A stretch of 64,000 bases of DNA from Anagrus nilaparvatae (Eukaryota > Arthropoda > Insecta > Hymenoptera > Mymaridae): the NCBI GenBank assembly GCA_022575985.1, contig JAKSXM010000141.1, forward strand, positions 667,357 to 731,356, in the 5' to 3' direction. The notes beneath the pieces were generated by a model. The model worked only from the letters and a program-made list of their open reading frames with translations, ran no database searches and was not told the DNA's origin. How positions within the stretch are numbered: the first letter of the stretch is position 1; the number at the start of each line of letters is the position of its first letter. Position numbers and translations under genes: made by a program. Below, piece by piece: positions 21,439-32,221 of this stretch.

Positions 21439-24039
21439 CTACGAGAGGAAACCTTCCTCCTTTTTTCCAATCAGTGTCGCCCGTACGTACTCTGCCACAC
21501 TGTACCAGTTAGCGGCACTGCGCAGCATTTCCGGGACGACTACTTCCGGCCTCCATTCATCGAAGGGCGGTCGCCCTTCAGCGAAGCGAGGACACCCAAA
21601 AAAGGTGTGCTCAGCGGTATCCAGCTCGCCCGGGCAATGCAAGCATTCCGGAGATGTCACCTTGCTCCACTTGAAAAGCATATCGCGGAAATAACCGTGA
21701 CCAGTTAGGAACTGTGTGAGGTAGAAGTCTACCTCTCCATGATCACGGATCATCCAGCTTTCCAAATCGATGATAAGGCGGTGCGTCCAACGTCCCCTCG
21801 GGTCACCATTCCACCTATACTGCCAACATTCCATTGTGCGGGAGCGAGCGCGAACGGAAGCTACGTCGCGCTCTTCTTCCCCACGGTTATAGATCGCCTG
21901 CCTTTCCAAGGCAAGCAGGTCGATGGGAATCACCCGAGCCACCACCTGGATCGCTGGCTCTGATACTGTCTTGTACGAGCAAGCGATTCGAAGTGCCCCC
22001 CTGTACTGCCTTTAGTTTCTTGCAGTACTTTTTTATGCGGACATTGTCCACCCACACCTCTGCACCGTAGAGCAAGATGGAGTTAACTGTCGTCATCAAC
22101 AGCCTCCTCTTCTCAGATCTGGGACCGCCGATGTTCGTCATTAGCCACGAGAGGGACTTTGTCACCCGGCCAGCCTTTTCACAGGCCTGCTGGAATTGTC
22201 TATTGTAGGTCAACTTGTTATCCAAGAAGACCCCCAAATATTTGACCGATGGTTTGGTCTGGATCATAAGGGGATTACCTCCGTCATCAAAGCTGATGCC
22301 GAATATGGTATCAACCCTTCTCCGGGTCAGAAGGACAATCTCCGTTTTCGGGACTGCCAGTCTTAGTCCGTCATCCGCGTATCCGATCATGGAGCATCCA
22401 TCCGGGAGCTCAATCTTTAGCAAGCCGTCGTAAAAGGCATTCCACAGATCAGGACCCAGAACTGAACCCTGCGCTATGCCTGCGCTTAATACTTTACCTC
22501 TTGTGCCATCGAGCGTGTTCCAGCGCAGGTATCGGTCCCGGAGGTAATCTCTGAGTATATTTCTCAGATAATCCGGAACTCTGAATACCTGCTCGAGGGA
22601 GTGCAACATATCGTCCCACTTAGCCGAGTTGAATGCGTTTTTCACATCCAACGTGACAAGCAGGACGTCCGGTTTAATATCCGGCCGCACTTGTCTGGCC
22701 CTCATAACCACCTTCACGACCTGCTCGATGGCACCGATCGTGGAACGCCCCTCACGAAAGCCGTGTTGGTCGTCGCTAAGGTCACCCGCTTCCCTAATTG
22801 CTTGCCGCAATCTTCCTCTGACCATGCTCTACATCACCTTGCCAATGGTATTTAACATACACAATGGTCTGTAAGATGATGGAGATCCTGGTTCACCCTT
22901 TCCCTTGCTTATCAGAGCCAGACGGGCCACTTTCCAGTCCCTTGGAAAGGCGCCTGCCACGAGGCACGCGTTAAACATGCCAAGCAGGAGACCAGGGATT
23001 ACCTTTGCAGCCGCCTTAAGGGCTTCCGCGGGTGTTCCGTCTGCTCTGGGCGGCCATGCGCTCTTTGCCGTCTTCTGCGTGCGCCGTGACAGACCCGTCT
23101 TAGCTCCGCAGTTTCTTCATTCCACCAGTAAACGCTTCTTTTACCCTTCCAGGGCCGTTTACGCGGCATAGAGGCATCGCAGGCTCCCCTCAGAAGAGCA
23201 GTTACCCTCTTGACAAGGGTCTCTGCCTCTCGCGGGGTGGTCGGTCCTCCATGCCAGGCTGGGATAGACGAGAACTCTTCGCGAAGATAATCCATAAATC
23301 TGTCCTCGTCCATCTTTGACACATTCCAGCCTAGTGGGCGCTTTTTGTACGGGGGCCGATTAGCAACCCTATCACGCACTTTGAAGGTGATGTGATTATG
23401 ATCGCTGCCATTGGCTCCATCCATCACCCTCCAGCCACCCACTCTTCCTGCCAGCCCGGCCGAGGCAAAAGTGACATCAGGGATTGATTCGCCAAAGCCT
23501 GGCCTTTCGTAGGTTGGATTGTTCCCAGAGTTCATGACCACCAGATCAGTTCTAGCAGCCATCTCTAGGATCAACGTTCCCCTACGGTTCGTGGTTGGCA
23601 TTCCCCATTCCACGGCCCTGGCATTTAAGTCCCCAGCAAATATGATATTGACAGAGACTTCCCTTATCGTTTCCTCCAATGAGGCCAGCTTTGCGGTGAA
23701 CACCCCAATAGTGTCATTCGGTGACAAATAACAACTAATGAAAGTTGTATCACCGCACTTTGCCCAGACGTGGCAATTGCCTTTTCCATGTCGTGACATA
23801 GACGTCTGAGCACGACCTCGTAGCCATATAGCGCACCGGCCTGTGTCATCGGTTAACCAGAATTGCTGGTTCCTATTGCGAAGCGGCTCGGATAGCAAGA
23901 CGACGCTAGAGTCTGTCTCGCCTGCGAGCTGATCGAGCAAAAGGTCAACAAGAATGGTTTTGTTCATATTCCCTTTCAGGACTCCGAACATTACCGATAA
24001 CACTTTATCTTCCTTGCAGTAAGTGCCTCCCGATAACAC
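21439..24039 (-). pseudogene. LINE ORF2: endonuclease, reverse transcriptase, C-terminal zinc knuckle
   Basis: The frame opens at about 24039, overlapping the end of ORF1. The APE-type endonuclease shows SEPLRNRNQQFW, FAGDLNARAVEWG and the closing GSDHNHI. A frameshift near 23060 and an in-frame TAG near 22828 precede the RT. The RT has DDQHGFREGRSTIGAIEQ, LVTLDVKNAFNSAKWD, GIAQGSVLGPDLWNAFYD and the catalytic YADD (IGYADDGLRLAVP). A second shift near 21960 leads to the C-terminal CLHCPGELDTAEHTFFGC (C-x2-C-x8-H-x4-C), ending at 21439. It would nick DNA and prime reverse transcription at the target if intact. Confidence 0.9.
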
Positions 24040-24893
24040 TTACATGCTCCGCATCCTGGAAGGTGGTCGGTCTTGGCCTTGTCAGCTCTTTCCCTGCAGA
24101 GGAAGCATTCTGCTTTTTCCACAGGACAATTTTCTGACTTGTGGCCTTGAACGCCACATTTAAAACACGCAAATTTTCGGTCCATGCCCTTACATGACCA
24201 CTGGTTGTGGCCGAAACCAAGACACTTAAAGCACCGTGTAACCTCGGCTCTTAAGCGCACTTGCCAATTAGACCAGCCATTATTTAGCCGGCCTTTTTTG
24301 GTCAATTTTAGTGCGGCGGCTTCTGGTAGGTCTACGACCGCCATATCCGCCTTAGTGCCCTTAGCCTTGAAGATGGCGACTTTTATGTCGTCATCGTTCT
24401 GCAGCTTGGTTGCCTCCTTTATCACCTGCCTCACTTCGTCGCTACCAGTAGTACCATCTAGGCTTCTGATCTCCACGGTTAGGTAGGGAATCAGTTCCTT
24501 GACTGTACTTTCTGGGCCTGCGACCGTCTTGACAGCGTCTAATAGTTTTTGCCGGTCTTTCGACGAGCTCAGCTCTATTAGGACGCTCCCATCCTGGGTT
24601 TTCTGGATTCGGTGAACCTCAGTCCCTGAATCTTTTAGTTGGACACCTCTTTTGATCTCCAGCAGGGCTGTTGCATAAGACTTCCCTTCAGGAGGCTTTA
24701 TTATTAGAGCCTCCTTACGCTTAGAGATCCTTATGCGCCGGTTCTGGCGCTTCTTTCTCCTGCCTTTTTCTGTCGCCTCGGAAGGAGGGGATACGCCATC
24801 TGCTTCCTTCTTCTGCGGCTTTTTCTTTTTGCTTCTTTTATTTTCTGCCCCCTGCCGCAGGTTTGCTGCCGCTGCAGTTATTTTTGGCTGTTG
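23991..24893 (-). CDS. LINE ORF1, gag-like RNA-binding protein, 5'-truncated
   Basis: About 300 residues are open to the truncated 5' edge with no ATG of its own. The N-terminal part is Lys/Arg-rich (KRSKKKKPQKKE). The C-terminal part has three CCHC-type knuckles: CFKCLGFGHNQWSC, CFKCGVQGHKSENC and a third beginning CFLCRERADKAKTDHLPGC. Three knuckles are typical of R1-clade ORF1. It overlaps the start of ORF2 in another frame. Its full-length relatives are longer, so the N-terminal region is missing. Confidence 0.88.
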   Translation of the reverse strand, partial: QQPKITAAAANLRQGAENKRSKKKKPQKKEADGVSPPSEATEKGRRKKRQNRRIRISKRKEALIIKPPEGKSYATALLEIKRGVQLKDSGTEVHRIQKTQDGSVLIELSSSKDRQKLLDAVKTVAGPESTVKELIPYLTVEIRSLDGTTGSDEVRQVIKEATKLQNDDDIKVAIFKAKGTKADMAVVDLPEAAALKLTKKGRLNNGWSNWQVRLRAEVTRCFKCLGFGHNQWSCKGMDRKFACFKCGVQGHKSENCPVEKAECFLCRERADKAKTDHLPGCGACKCYREALTARKIKCYR

Positions 24894-24905
24894 CCCGAAC
24901 AAAGG
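24894..24905. repeat. Target-site duplication of the LINE, right copy
   Basis: Exact second copy of CCCGAACAAAGG, at the 5' (truncated) edge of the LINE. Confidence 0.92.
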
Positions 24906-26102
24906 TAGTATAAAGATTTAATTGAAGGTGCAAATAAATATCCCGATCAAGATGTTCCACAAAAATAGAAAATTGAGCAAGAACCTTACTAAAATATTCC
25001 AAATTTTCATCAGAATATTTACCAAAACCAATATAATCCGTATCATACATAGCGTAGCATAAAGTAGGCATTTCCATCAATAAATTTAATAAACAATTAT
25101 TAGCGAGAGAACTACATGACACATCAAGAGTGCGTAATTTTAAATCTTTTAAACACAAATAGGGTACAGGCAAATAAGCAACAGCCAAATATGACAGGCT
25201 ACGCAATTTTTTAAGATACTGATAACTCTCAGGAGTAGTGTTAAAGCACGCACTTATGTCAAGTCGCGCAATTTTAGGTAATTTCAAGCAGATCCTTTGA
25301 AGCCCAGCACCATCAATATCACTATAAGGAATACGAAGTACAGTTAAGTTGGTCATAAGTAAAATATGAGCTAAATTATTATCCTCGGGATTATTGCAAC
25401 AAATTAAGCAATTAAAATCAGGTCCCATAGATAAGTAGCCAAGCTCATCCATGCGTTCAGGATAAACAATACACTGCGGGAAAGGGGTAGCAATAGTACC
25501 ATAAACAAGCAGGTTCGAAAAGGTTACAGGCATAGCTGGTAATTTTAATGGAGCAGGTGTTTCTACGCCTTCAGTATTTAACTGAAGATTAAACGACCTT
25601 AGCTCACGTAAATTATAAAAGGTAGAAATCAATGCGGGAAAATGCCTGTAGAACCAAGGAGACATTCGGTTAAAAGAAAAATGATATAAATTTAAGACAT
25701 GTGAATGGAAAAGACCTATGTGATCGCGATTTAAAATAATATTCGTACAAGATAAGTCAATCAAGCGTGGAAAATTTTTGAGAGTAATGCTTAACAGCTT
25801 ACACAAATGCTGTTGAACAGCAAAATCTTCAGGAAGCATGACATTTAAATATACGTTTTTCACGCCAGACATGTGCCGGAAAAGATTATTAACAGATTCT
25901 AAGGGAATAAACTCAATGTCTAAAAGATAATTACCCTCATTAGTGGTATACCTCCGTAACAGACTTTCAATTTAACTGTACGCTGCCAAGCAGTTTCTGA
26001 CATAATATTACAATAAGTACTAACGCACGCCAAAGACATCTGATCAGGAATTTCCAACCGCTTCCAAATTTGAGAAAAGCAATCAAAATCCAACCTTTTC
26101 AT

Positions 26103-26621
26103 TACTAAAATAAAAAAAAAACGCTGAATAATTTTTTTTTACAACCAGGAATATAAATAAATACTAACCAAAAAAAAGAGAACCAAAAAAAAAAGGCCAC
26201 GTATCACCATAAAGTAAATTATACAATTTTTTCTCGACTAACAATCAGAATGAAATGAGAACAAAAAAAATGAATCTTCCACTTCTATACAATTAATAAA
26301 ATACTTCAAGATACGACAAAATTTTTATACCCTCCCCAATCACAAAATGTCATTATTAAACAGTATTAAAACATAAACACCTTTTTTCTGTTATCAGACA
26401 ACTTAGATTCAATAACATTCAATAAAAAATTCAATACCCATATTTTTTATTTCTCTGTTTTTTCTAAATAATAACAATAAGAATTTAACCGGATGTAATA
26501 CTTATTTAAACCAGACAAAACAAAAATAATAAAATAATAATATAATATTTGACATCACGATTAAAAGTTATATATATCGAATGTTCCAGCAAGCAATCAG
26601 AATACTAAATAAAGCGATAAA
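26103..26621. other. AT-rich spacer between divergent genes
   Basis: About 520 bases lie between the start of the minus-strand F-box/LRR copy A and the plus-strand ORF at 26622. TATATATCGA near 26571 could be a TATA element for the plus-strand ORF. Nothing else was recognised. Confidence 0.3.
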
Positions 26622-26924
26622 ATGGACCCAGCAAACGAAAAGGCAAGAAAAATAGTTGAATATAAAGAGATACTAGACAATACCGACAAATTATTTGAAA
26701 TCTGGAATAAAAGAAAAATAATTAATAAACCCTGTCATAAAAAACGTGAAATTTTTGGAAATCGAAAATGTAAATGGTGCCTACAAAAGAAAAAAGAAAA
26801 CCCAATTTTTATAATAAACATTGAAAAGAAAATTGTTAAAATTCAAAAATCCTGGGAGAAACAAGAAAAAGAAAAAATATTAAAAGATACGTATGACACC
26901 GATATGAGAAAAGGATGGATGTAA
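26622..26924 (+). CDS. Unrecognised small protein with C-H...C-x-W-C motif
   Basis: 100 residues from ATG 26622, highly charged (Lys/Glu). Around residues 36-56 it has PCHKKREIFGNRKCKWC, a possible zinc site of form C-H-x(n)-C-x-W-C. The C-terminus of the next plus-strand ORF (27143-28198) carries the same arrangement. The two could be exons of one gene, or duplicates. No convincing donor/acceptor pair in phase was found in 26925-27142. I do not recognise the family. Confidence 0.45.
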   Translation: MDPANEKARKIVEYKEILDNTDKLFEIWNKRKIINKPCHKKREIFGNRKCKWCLQKKKENPIFIINIEKKIVKIQKSWEKQEKEKILKDTYDTDMRKGWM

Positions 26925-27142
26925 AAAGAAACTAATAATAATAACATAGACGATACAATAAAAACCTAAAAAAAAAAAAAAAGGGAACAATTTTTTCTCT
27001 TGCCCTCACCACAAGACCAAGTACAACAAATAAAGCAAGACACCATACGAAAAATAAATATTATCAAGGCAACAGAATTAAAGAACACAACAGCTAGTGT
27101 GTATCGCAATTTTTTTTTTATCCAAAGTCAGGAAATAAAGTT

Positions 27143-28198
27143 ATGAGAATAATAGAAAAATCCAGAATTCCAATTATTATCAGCGATATCAAGGGAAATT
27201 GGAAAGCAAAAACAGTTAAGAAACCAGGGAATAACCGGAAGCCTGAAAATTTACTACGAGAATTACTAACTCGAAAAACGAAAGAAAAAGCAGAAATAGA
27301 AAATAGTTCCAAACCAAGGAAATATTTAAAATCAGCGGGAAATCTGTCCAACATACAAGGAGGGGATGATTCACCTTTTCTAACTTTAGAAAAAAGGGAA
27401 AATTTCAAAAAATTGTTTGGTATTCAGGAATCAACTGAACCAGGAACACCGGAAATATTTGAAAAAATAATGCAAAACCCAGGTGAAGAAGATCCAGTTA
27501 TAATAGTCGTTAGCGAAGATCAACAAGAAATTGAAATGAACAGCGTAAGACACAATAAGATAATATTTGGAGATACAATCCCAGAGATACCAACGCAAAA
27601 TAGGAGAGAAAGCCTTGAAAATGATTTAACATTAACAGGCAATGAAGCAATACAATGGATACAGAGCAGATACAATGCTCAAGCAACAAATACCTACATA
27701 CCCACAAGCAGTGGGGCAGTAAGCACTCCAAGTACATCATGGCAAAGCACTGACAATAAAAGACAATCCATAAATGAAACAAGCCAAACGGGAATATGGC
27801 AATGCCCTGGAAATACTATAAATTACCTACCAAATCAAGGAAAGCCAGGATTTGGAGAAAACCATGAAATTTTCCCATGGTCAAACAAATGGGTGAATGG
27901 AGATATTGAAGAAATTGCGCAACAAGAAGCCGGAATAATACCAAGAGATCATAAAATGGCAAGAGAGATAGAAGGCCTAAGACAAGAAATAAGGAATCAA
28001 GCGGTAATCATACAAAGACTAAAAGAAAATTCACAAGAGGCCTATGACATGTTGCAAATACACTGTGAACTAATACATTGCCACAGGAAAAGTAGGAGAG
28101 AAACCGGCAATTGCATGTGGTGCAAAAGACCCAACGTAGCAGACCCGAAATATCTACTAGAAAGGAAATCAAGAGTAGCAAAGAAAACACATTTATGA
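27143..28198 (+). CDS. Unrecognised 351-aa protein with C-terminal C-H...C-x-W-C motif
   Basis: Uninterrupted from ATG 27143 to TGA 28198. The N-terminal third is basic (KNWKAKTVKK-like). The middle is Ser/Thr/Gln-rich and looks disordered, with an acidic stretch at residues ~110-140. A helix likely to form a coiled coil covers ~275-305 (EIEGLRQEIRNQAVIIQRL). After it comes HCHRKSRRETGNCMWC, which resembles the motif in the ORF at 26622. The base composition of the open frame and its length in such AT-rich DNA make it a probable real gene or a gag-like ORF. The motif is Cys/Trp-rich but is not a standard CCHC knuckle. Confidence 0.6.
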   Translation: MRIIEKSRIPIIISDIKGNWKAKTVKKPGNNRKPENLLRELLTRKTKEKAEIENSSKPRKYLKSAGNLSNIQGGDDSPFLTLEKRENFKKLFGIQESTEPGTPEIFEKIMQNPGEEDPVIIVVSEDQQEIEMNSVRHNKIIFGDTIPEIPTQNRRESLENDLTLTGNEAIQWIQSRYNAQATNTYIPTSSGAVSTPSTSWQSTDNKRQSINETSQTGIWQCPGNTINYLPNQGKPGFGENHEIFPWSNKWVNGDIEEIAQQEAGIIPRDHKMAREIEGLRQEIRNQAVIIQRLKENSQEAYDMLQIHCELIHCHRKSRRETGNCMWCKRPNVADPKYLLERKSRVAKKTHL

Positions 28199-30708
28199 AA
28201 TAATCGAACATAATTTTTCTTTCATATTCATTTTTTTTTCTAATTTTTTTTGCAAGTATATAAATAAACGCAAAAATCAATCATTGTAAATCATGTTCAA
28301 CATTCTGGATTATTAATAAATTTTTTTTTAAAAAAGTATAACTTTCTTTTATCCCCATACAACCATAGCAATAAAAGTTTGGTACATACAATATTTTACT
28401 TTGAATAATTTTTTTTCTCTCTTTCAAAATATATAGAAAAATAGAAAAAAGAGAATATACAATAATAAACAAATATTAATGTTATAAAATAATAACCAAC
28501 AAGATGGCCAAATAATAAATCATAATTTTTTATTGAAACAAAAAAGAGGGAGAAAACCCCACCCACACCCAAAATCAAGTTTAATCTGCATAAACCACAA
28601 AGAGGGAATAAAGAATACAAAGGCCCATATTACCAATCGATATGAACCCCCACTATATATATAGTCAACCAATAAGAATAAGAGGGAAGTCCAACTGTGC
28701 ATAATATAGCAGAATGCAACGGTCCCAATATGTGAAGAGGGGGATAACACTCCCACGCGCACAATGAATAAGCTAACGAATTTTACCTATAAAACCCAAG
28801 GAAAAAACTGAAAGACCCTCAGTATTCCTGCAAAAATGAGTGTCTAAACTAAACCCTTTTTCTCAACACTTGAGAGAAAAAGGGATCGGAGAAATTTTTT
28901 TTCCTCTCGGAAATCTATTATCATTTTTTTTTTCTCTTTTTTTTCAAAGTAAAAAATAAATAAAAATAATAGGAAAAAGTGAACGATAACAAAACTCGCT
29001 GCAATGAACAAAAACTCCGAATGCAGGAATAATAAAATAAAAGAGCACAACAAAAATTAAAAAGGTAAATATTACAAAAAAATCGTATCTATTCCGTATC
29101 CAACAAATTCCATAAATCACCTTCTCATTTTTTGGTTGAAGTAGGAAGTGAATTAGGACCATGTCTAATTATCAAAAGCAGAACAATAATCGGCCAAGTT
29201 ATTAACAGACCACAAGGACAATTGACGCTACAGAGGCAATATGGAACAACCACAAGAAAAAAATGGCCATACAACTAAACTCAAAACAGGATGGACAATA
29301 ACATATCATCAACCCAAAACAAGGAACCAAGACAAAAAACAAGACCTACAAATATAGCACCGTTAATTCTTTTTACAAGTAATTTTCTTTAATAATATAA
29401 ATAAGTAAAAGATAAAAAAATAAGTAATTAAGACGATGCAATAATAAAAACAATAAGTCTTTTTTTTAAGCATAGAACTTTTTGCTCCTGTAAAGGGGAA
29501 CAGATTTTTGGGGGTATAAAATCTATAAAAATAATATTTCATAATTAAGGAAAACTAATCATTCTATGCTTGAAAAAGGAGTGAAAATAATAAGAAAAGT
29601 GAATAGAATCTAAGAACCAATTAATTTTTTCAAATGTAATTACTGCGAGAGAGATAGGAAATATAACTACCCTTTGAGATTTTGGGCTTTGAGAAAAAAA
29701 CAAAATTCTTCTATTCTAAAGTATCGTGTAAACTTACTTACGGCTAACAAATTGTAACAAACTTTGATTTATTGGTGGAATTGAGTTTTTTCAATTTTTT
29801 CATCTTCTATACAAGTTTTTTTTGTTTGTTTGTATTGAATCTACAAATCCGTAGATATTAAACAATAACTCGCCCTTTTTCCCTTTAAACAAGTAACTTG
29901 ATAGTGATTACTAAATAACGAAAAGTTTCAGTCGGGATCGGCATAATTTAGGACAGGTTTGACTTGTCATAAATAACTTCATTATTTTTTTCTTTTGGCT
30001 TATTTCAATACTCCCCGACTCGATATTTTCTTCTTTATTTTTTCTAATAAAATATAAAAAAGAGAGGAAAACTATAAAGTGAAATTGGATTTACGAGAAA
30101 CTCAATGTATAGTTCGTATTAATCAGGTACAAACTTAGCAACGAAAATTATATAAAATATATTATATAATTTAAATTATATATTATTTTTTCATATTTAT
30201 CCCGTTTTATTTATTATTTTATCTTTAATTTCTCCTTTAACTAGTAGAGACTTGGTATCACCCTTGACTATGGGTCTAATGTAATTTTTCCCTTCTTTAA
30301 TGAATAAGAAATTTTCTTTCTTTCATGAAAATCATAAAAAGAAAATTCAAAAAATTTTACCCTACGCAAACATAACTTCTGATAGTAGGCTAAGTCTGAT
30401 AGTAGGCCGCGATAGAATCCAGCAAATAGATCAAGTATCTTGAAAAAGATGTAGGTAATATGCAAACCAAAACCTTACTGCAAAATGGTTTTCCAAAATG
30501 ATGCTGTCTATATCAGGTTGAAAATAAGAATCTCGTTAACTGTGCTGTACGTAAGGAAAAAATCGGCGTAGGCAAAAAAAAAAAAGAATACAAAAAGTAA
30601 AAAATAAACTATAACATAAACCCTTCTTCTTTGAATGATTTTTCCAATCGATCCTCGACGGAAGTAAAGATTTTTCTATTCTTTGTTTTTTTTAAAGACC
30701 CTTCAGGG
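28199..30708. other. AT-rich spacer, no gene seen
   Basis: Several minus-strand open stretches are Phe/Leu/Ile/Tyr-rich by composition and are not believed. A plus-strand frame from ATG 29162 reads a short Gln/Asn-rich peptide with two in-frame TAA codons. It is too short to support a gene. Confidence 0.35.
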
Positions 30709-32221
30709 TTCGCTTATAGAGGAAATAGGTCTGGCAAAAATGCCGAAAGATTCTAAGCATCGGGGGTCAATTTTGGTACCGTATATAAACAGAATTCACC
30801 TTCAAATAAATCAAACTCGTTCCTTTTTTGCCATTTTTTAGATATTACTTAATTTTTAAAATCCAGTATTTTTACATTTAAAAAAAATTTTTTTTTTTTG
30901 ATAATTTGAATAATTATTATTATTTAGTGGAAAAAATTATTTAAATTCGGTAAAAAATTATAATATAACTAAGATACTAGAATGAATTTTTGCCCCCCCT
31001 CCCCTCCCTCCTCCTACAATACCTTTCAAATGCTCTAAAATGGCTTAAAAATGGGAAAAATCATGTAGAAAACATAAACATATTTAAGTAATGTATATGC
31101 TTGTATGTGTGTGTGTGTGTGTTTATATATGAGAAGGTGTATATGCATGTGTGTTACTGGAAATGTATATAAAAATACATAAAGTAAAATATACATACGT
31201 TTTAATGTTTTTTCTCTTAATATTACAATTATTATATATTTTAGAAAAGGACCTAAAATTGGAGTTTTAAGAAGAACTTTGCTCTACGGGTTTTTTCGTG
31301 AACTTTTGATCATAAAAAGTCCCCAGCTCCAAGGATTTTGCTTTCGTATTTCAAAAACGCGTGCCTCCCATTTAAATAACATGGGAATTTTGACTTTTTA
31401 ACTTTCTAATCTTTTACAAAGCTAAAAAAATGTTTCAAACAGCTGTTAATCGATGGAAAATACTATTTAAATATATAAAAAACGTTATCCAACCTCAAGT
31501 AGCAAAAAAAAATATTTTAAAAGCAATTTTACCGGTAATAAATGTAAAAAAAGCTCTTTTTACGATGAATGAAATAATATGGCTACATGTAATTTAAATG
31601 GAGCATTTTTTTATGTTTATTACTAGACAATCAAAACCAAAATCCTTGGAGCTAGGGACTTTTTATGACCAAATGTTCAGCAAAAAACCAAGGGAGCAAA
31701 GTTTATCTTAAAACTCCATTTTTAGATCCACTCTAAAGTATTTGCATTCATGAATGTACACACATATACACCTTCTCATTTATAAACACACACACAATAA
31801 CACGTATATAAGTAAATATATTTCTTATTTACATTTATGTCTTCTACATGGTTTTTCCCATTTTTAAGCGATTTTAGAGCATTTGGTAGACGTAGAAGAG
31901 GGGATGTGGGGGGGGGGGCAAAAATTCATGCTAGTATCTTATTCATATAATTTTCTACCGAGATTAAATAATTTTTTCCACTAAATAATAATTTTTTATT
32001 CGTTTTCAAAAAAAAAATTAAAAAAAAAAGATTTTAACAAAAAAAAAAAAAAACATGTAAAAAAACTAGATTTTAAAAATTAAGTAATATCTAAAAATTG
32101 GCAAAAAAGGAACGAGTTTGATTTACTTGAAGGTAAATCCTGTTTATGTACGGTACCAACATTGACCCCCCATGCTCAGAATCTTTCGGCATTTTTGCCA
32201 GACCTATTTCCTCTATAAGCG
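30709..32221. mobile_element. 1.5-kb foldback element with ~680-bp inverted arms
   Basis: The left arm (30709 to about 31385) and right arm (about 31583 to 32221) are inverted copies. Shared blocks include GGTTCGCTTATAGAGGAAAT, GGTCTGGCAAAAATGCCGAA, AAGGAACGAGTTTGAT-like and CCAAGGATTTTG. Both arms hold a (GT)n/(AC)n tract and a C/G run (CCCCCCCTCCCC and GGGGGGGGG). There are no ORFs. No target duplication was identified with confidence. Confidence 0.88.

Larger units (their letters stand above)
21124..24893 (-). mobile_element. R1-clade-like non-LTR retrotransposon (LINE), 5'-truncated
   Basis: Minus-strand element of 3770 bp. It holds a partial ORF1 open to the 5' edge, ORF2 with APE endonuclease, RT and a C-terminal CCHC, a 3' UTR, the hairpin GGCCCCTTC-TT-GAAGGGGCC and a poly(A) tail (T run from 21124). 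It is flanked by an exact 12-bp target duplication. Its base composition is much closer to balanced GC than its AT-rich surroundings, so it arrived recently compared with them. ORF2 carries two frameshifts and a TAG. Insertion is in a host gene rather than in 28S rDNA, unlike canonical R1. Confidence 0.93.
20948..26102 (-). pseudogene. F-box/leucine-rich-repeat protein, copy A, split by a LINE
   Basis: The 5' part (26102-25920) encodes an F-box (LDFDCFSQIWKRLEIPDQMS, then ACVSTYCNIMSETAWQ). A one-base shift near 25970 leads into the LRR body (to 24894: NRDHIGLFHSHVLNLY, IARLDISACFNTTPESYQ, LRTLDVSCSSLANNCL). The LINE 21124-24893 then interrupts the frame. The same frame continues from 21111 to the TGA ending at 20948 with an acidic tail (DSEDED), matching the tail of copy B. 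With one copy of the 12-bp duplication removed, the two halves are in phase. The upstream shift could be a mutation, a sequence error or a missed tiny intron. Confidence 0.85.

Noticed and set aside
21096..24921. Plus-strand frames across the LINE
   Set aside because: They are antisense shadows of LINE ORF1/ORF2, arising because this element is richer in GC.
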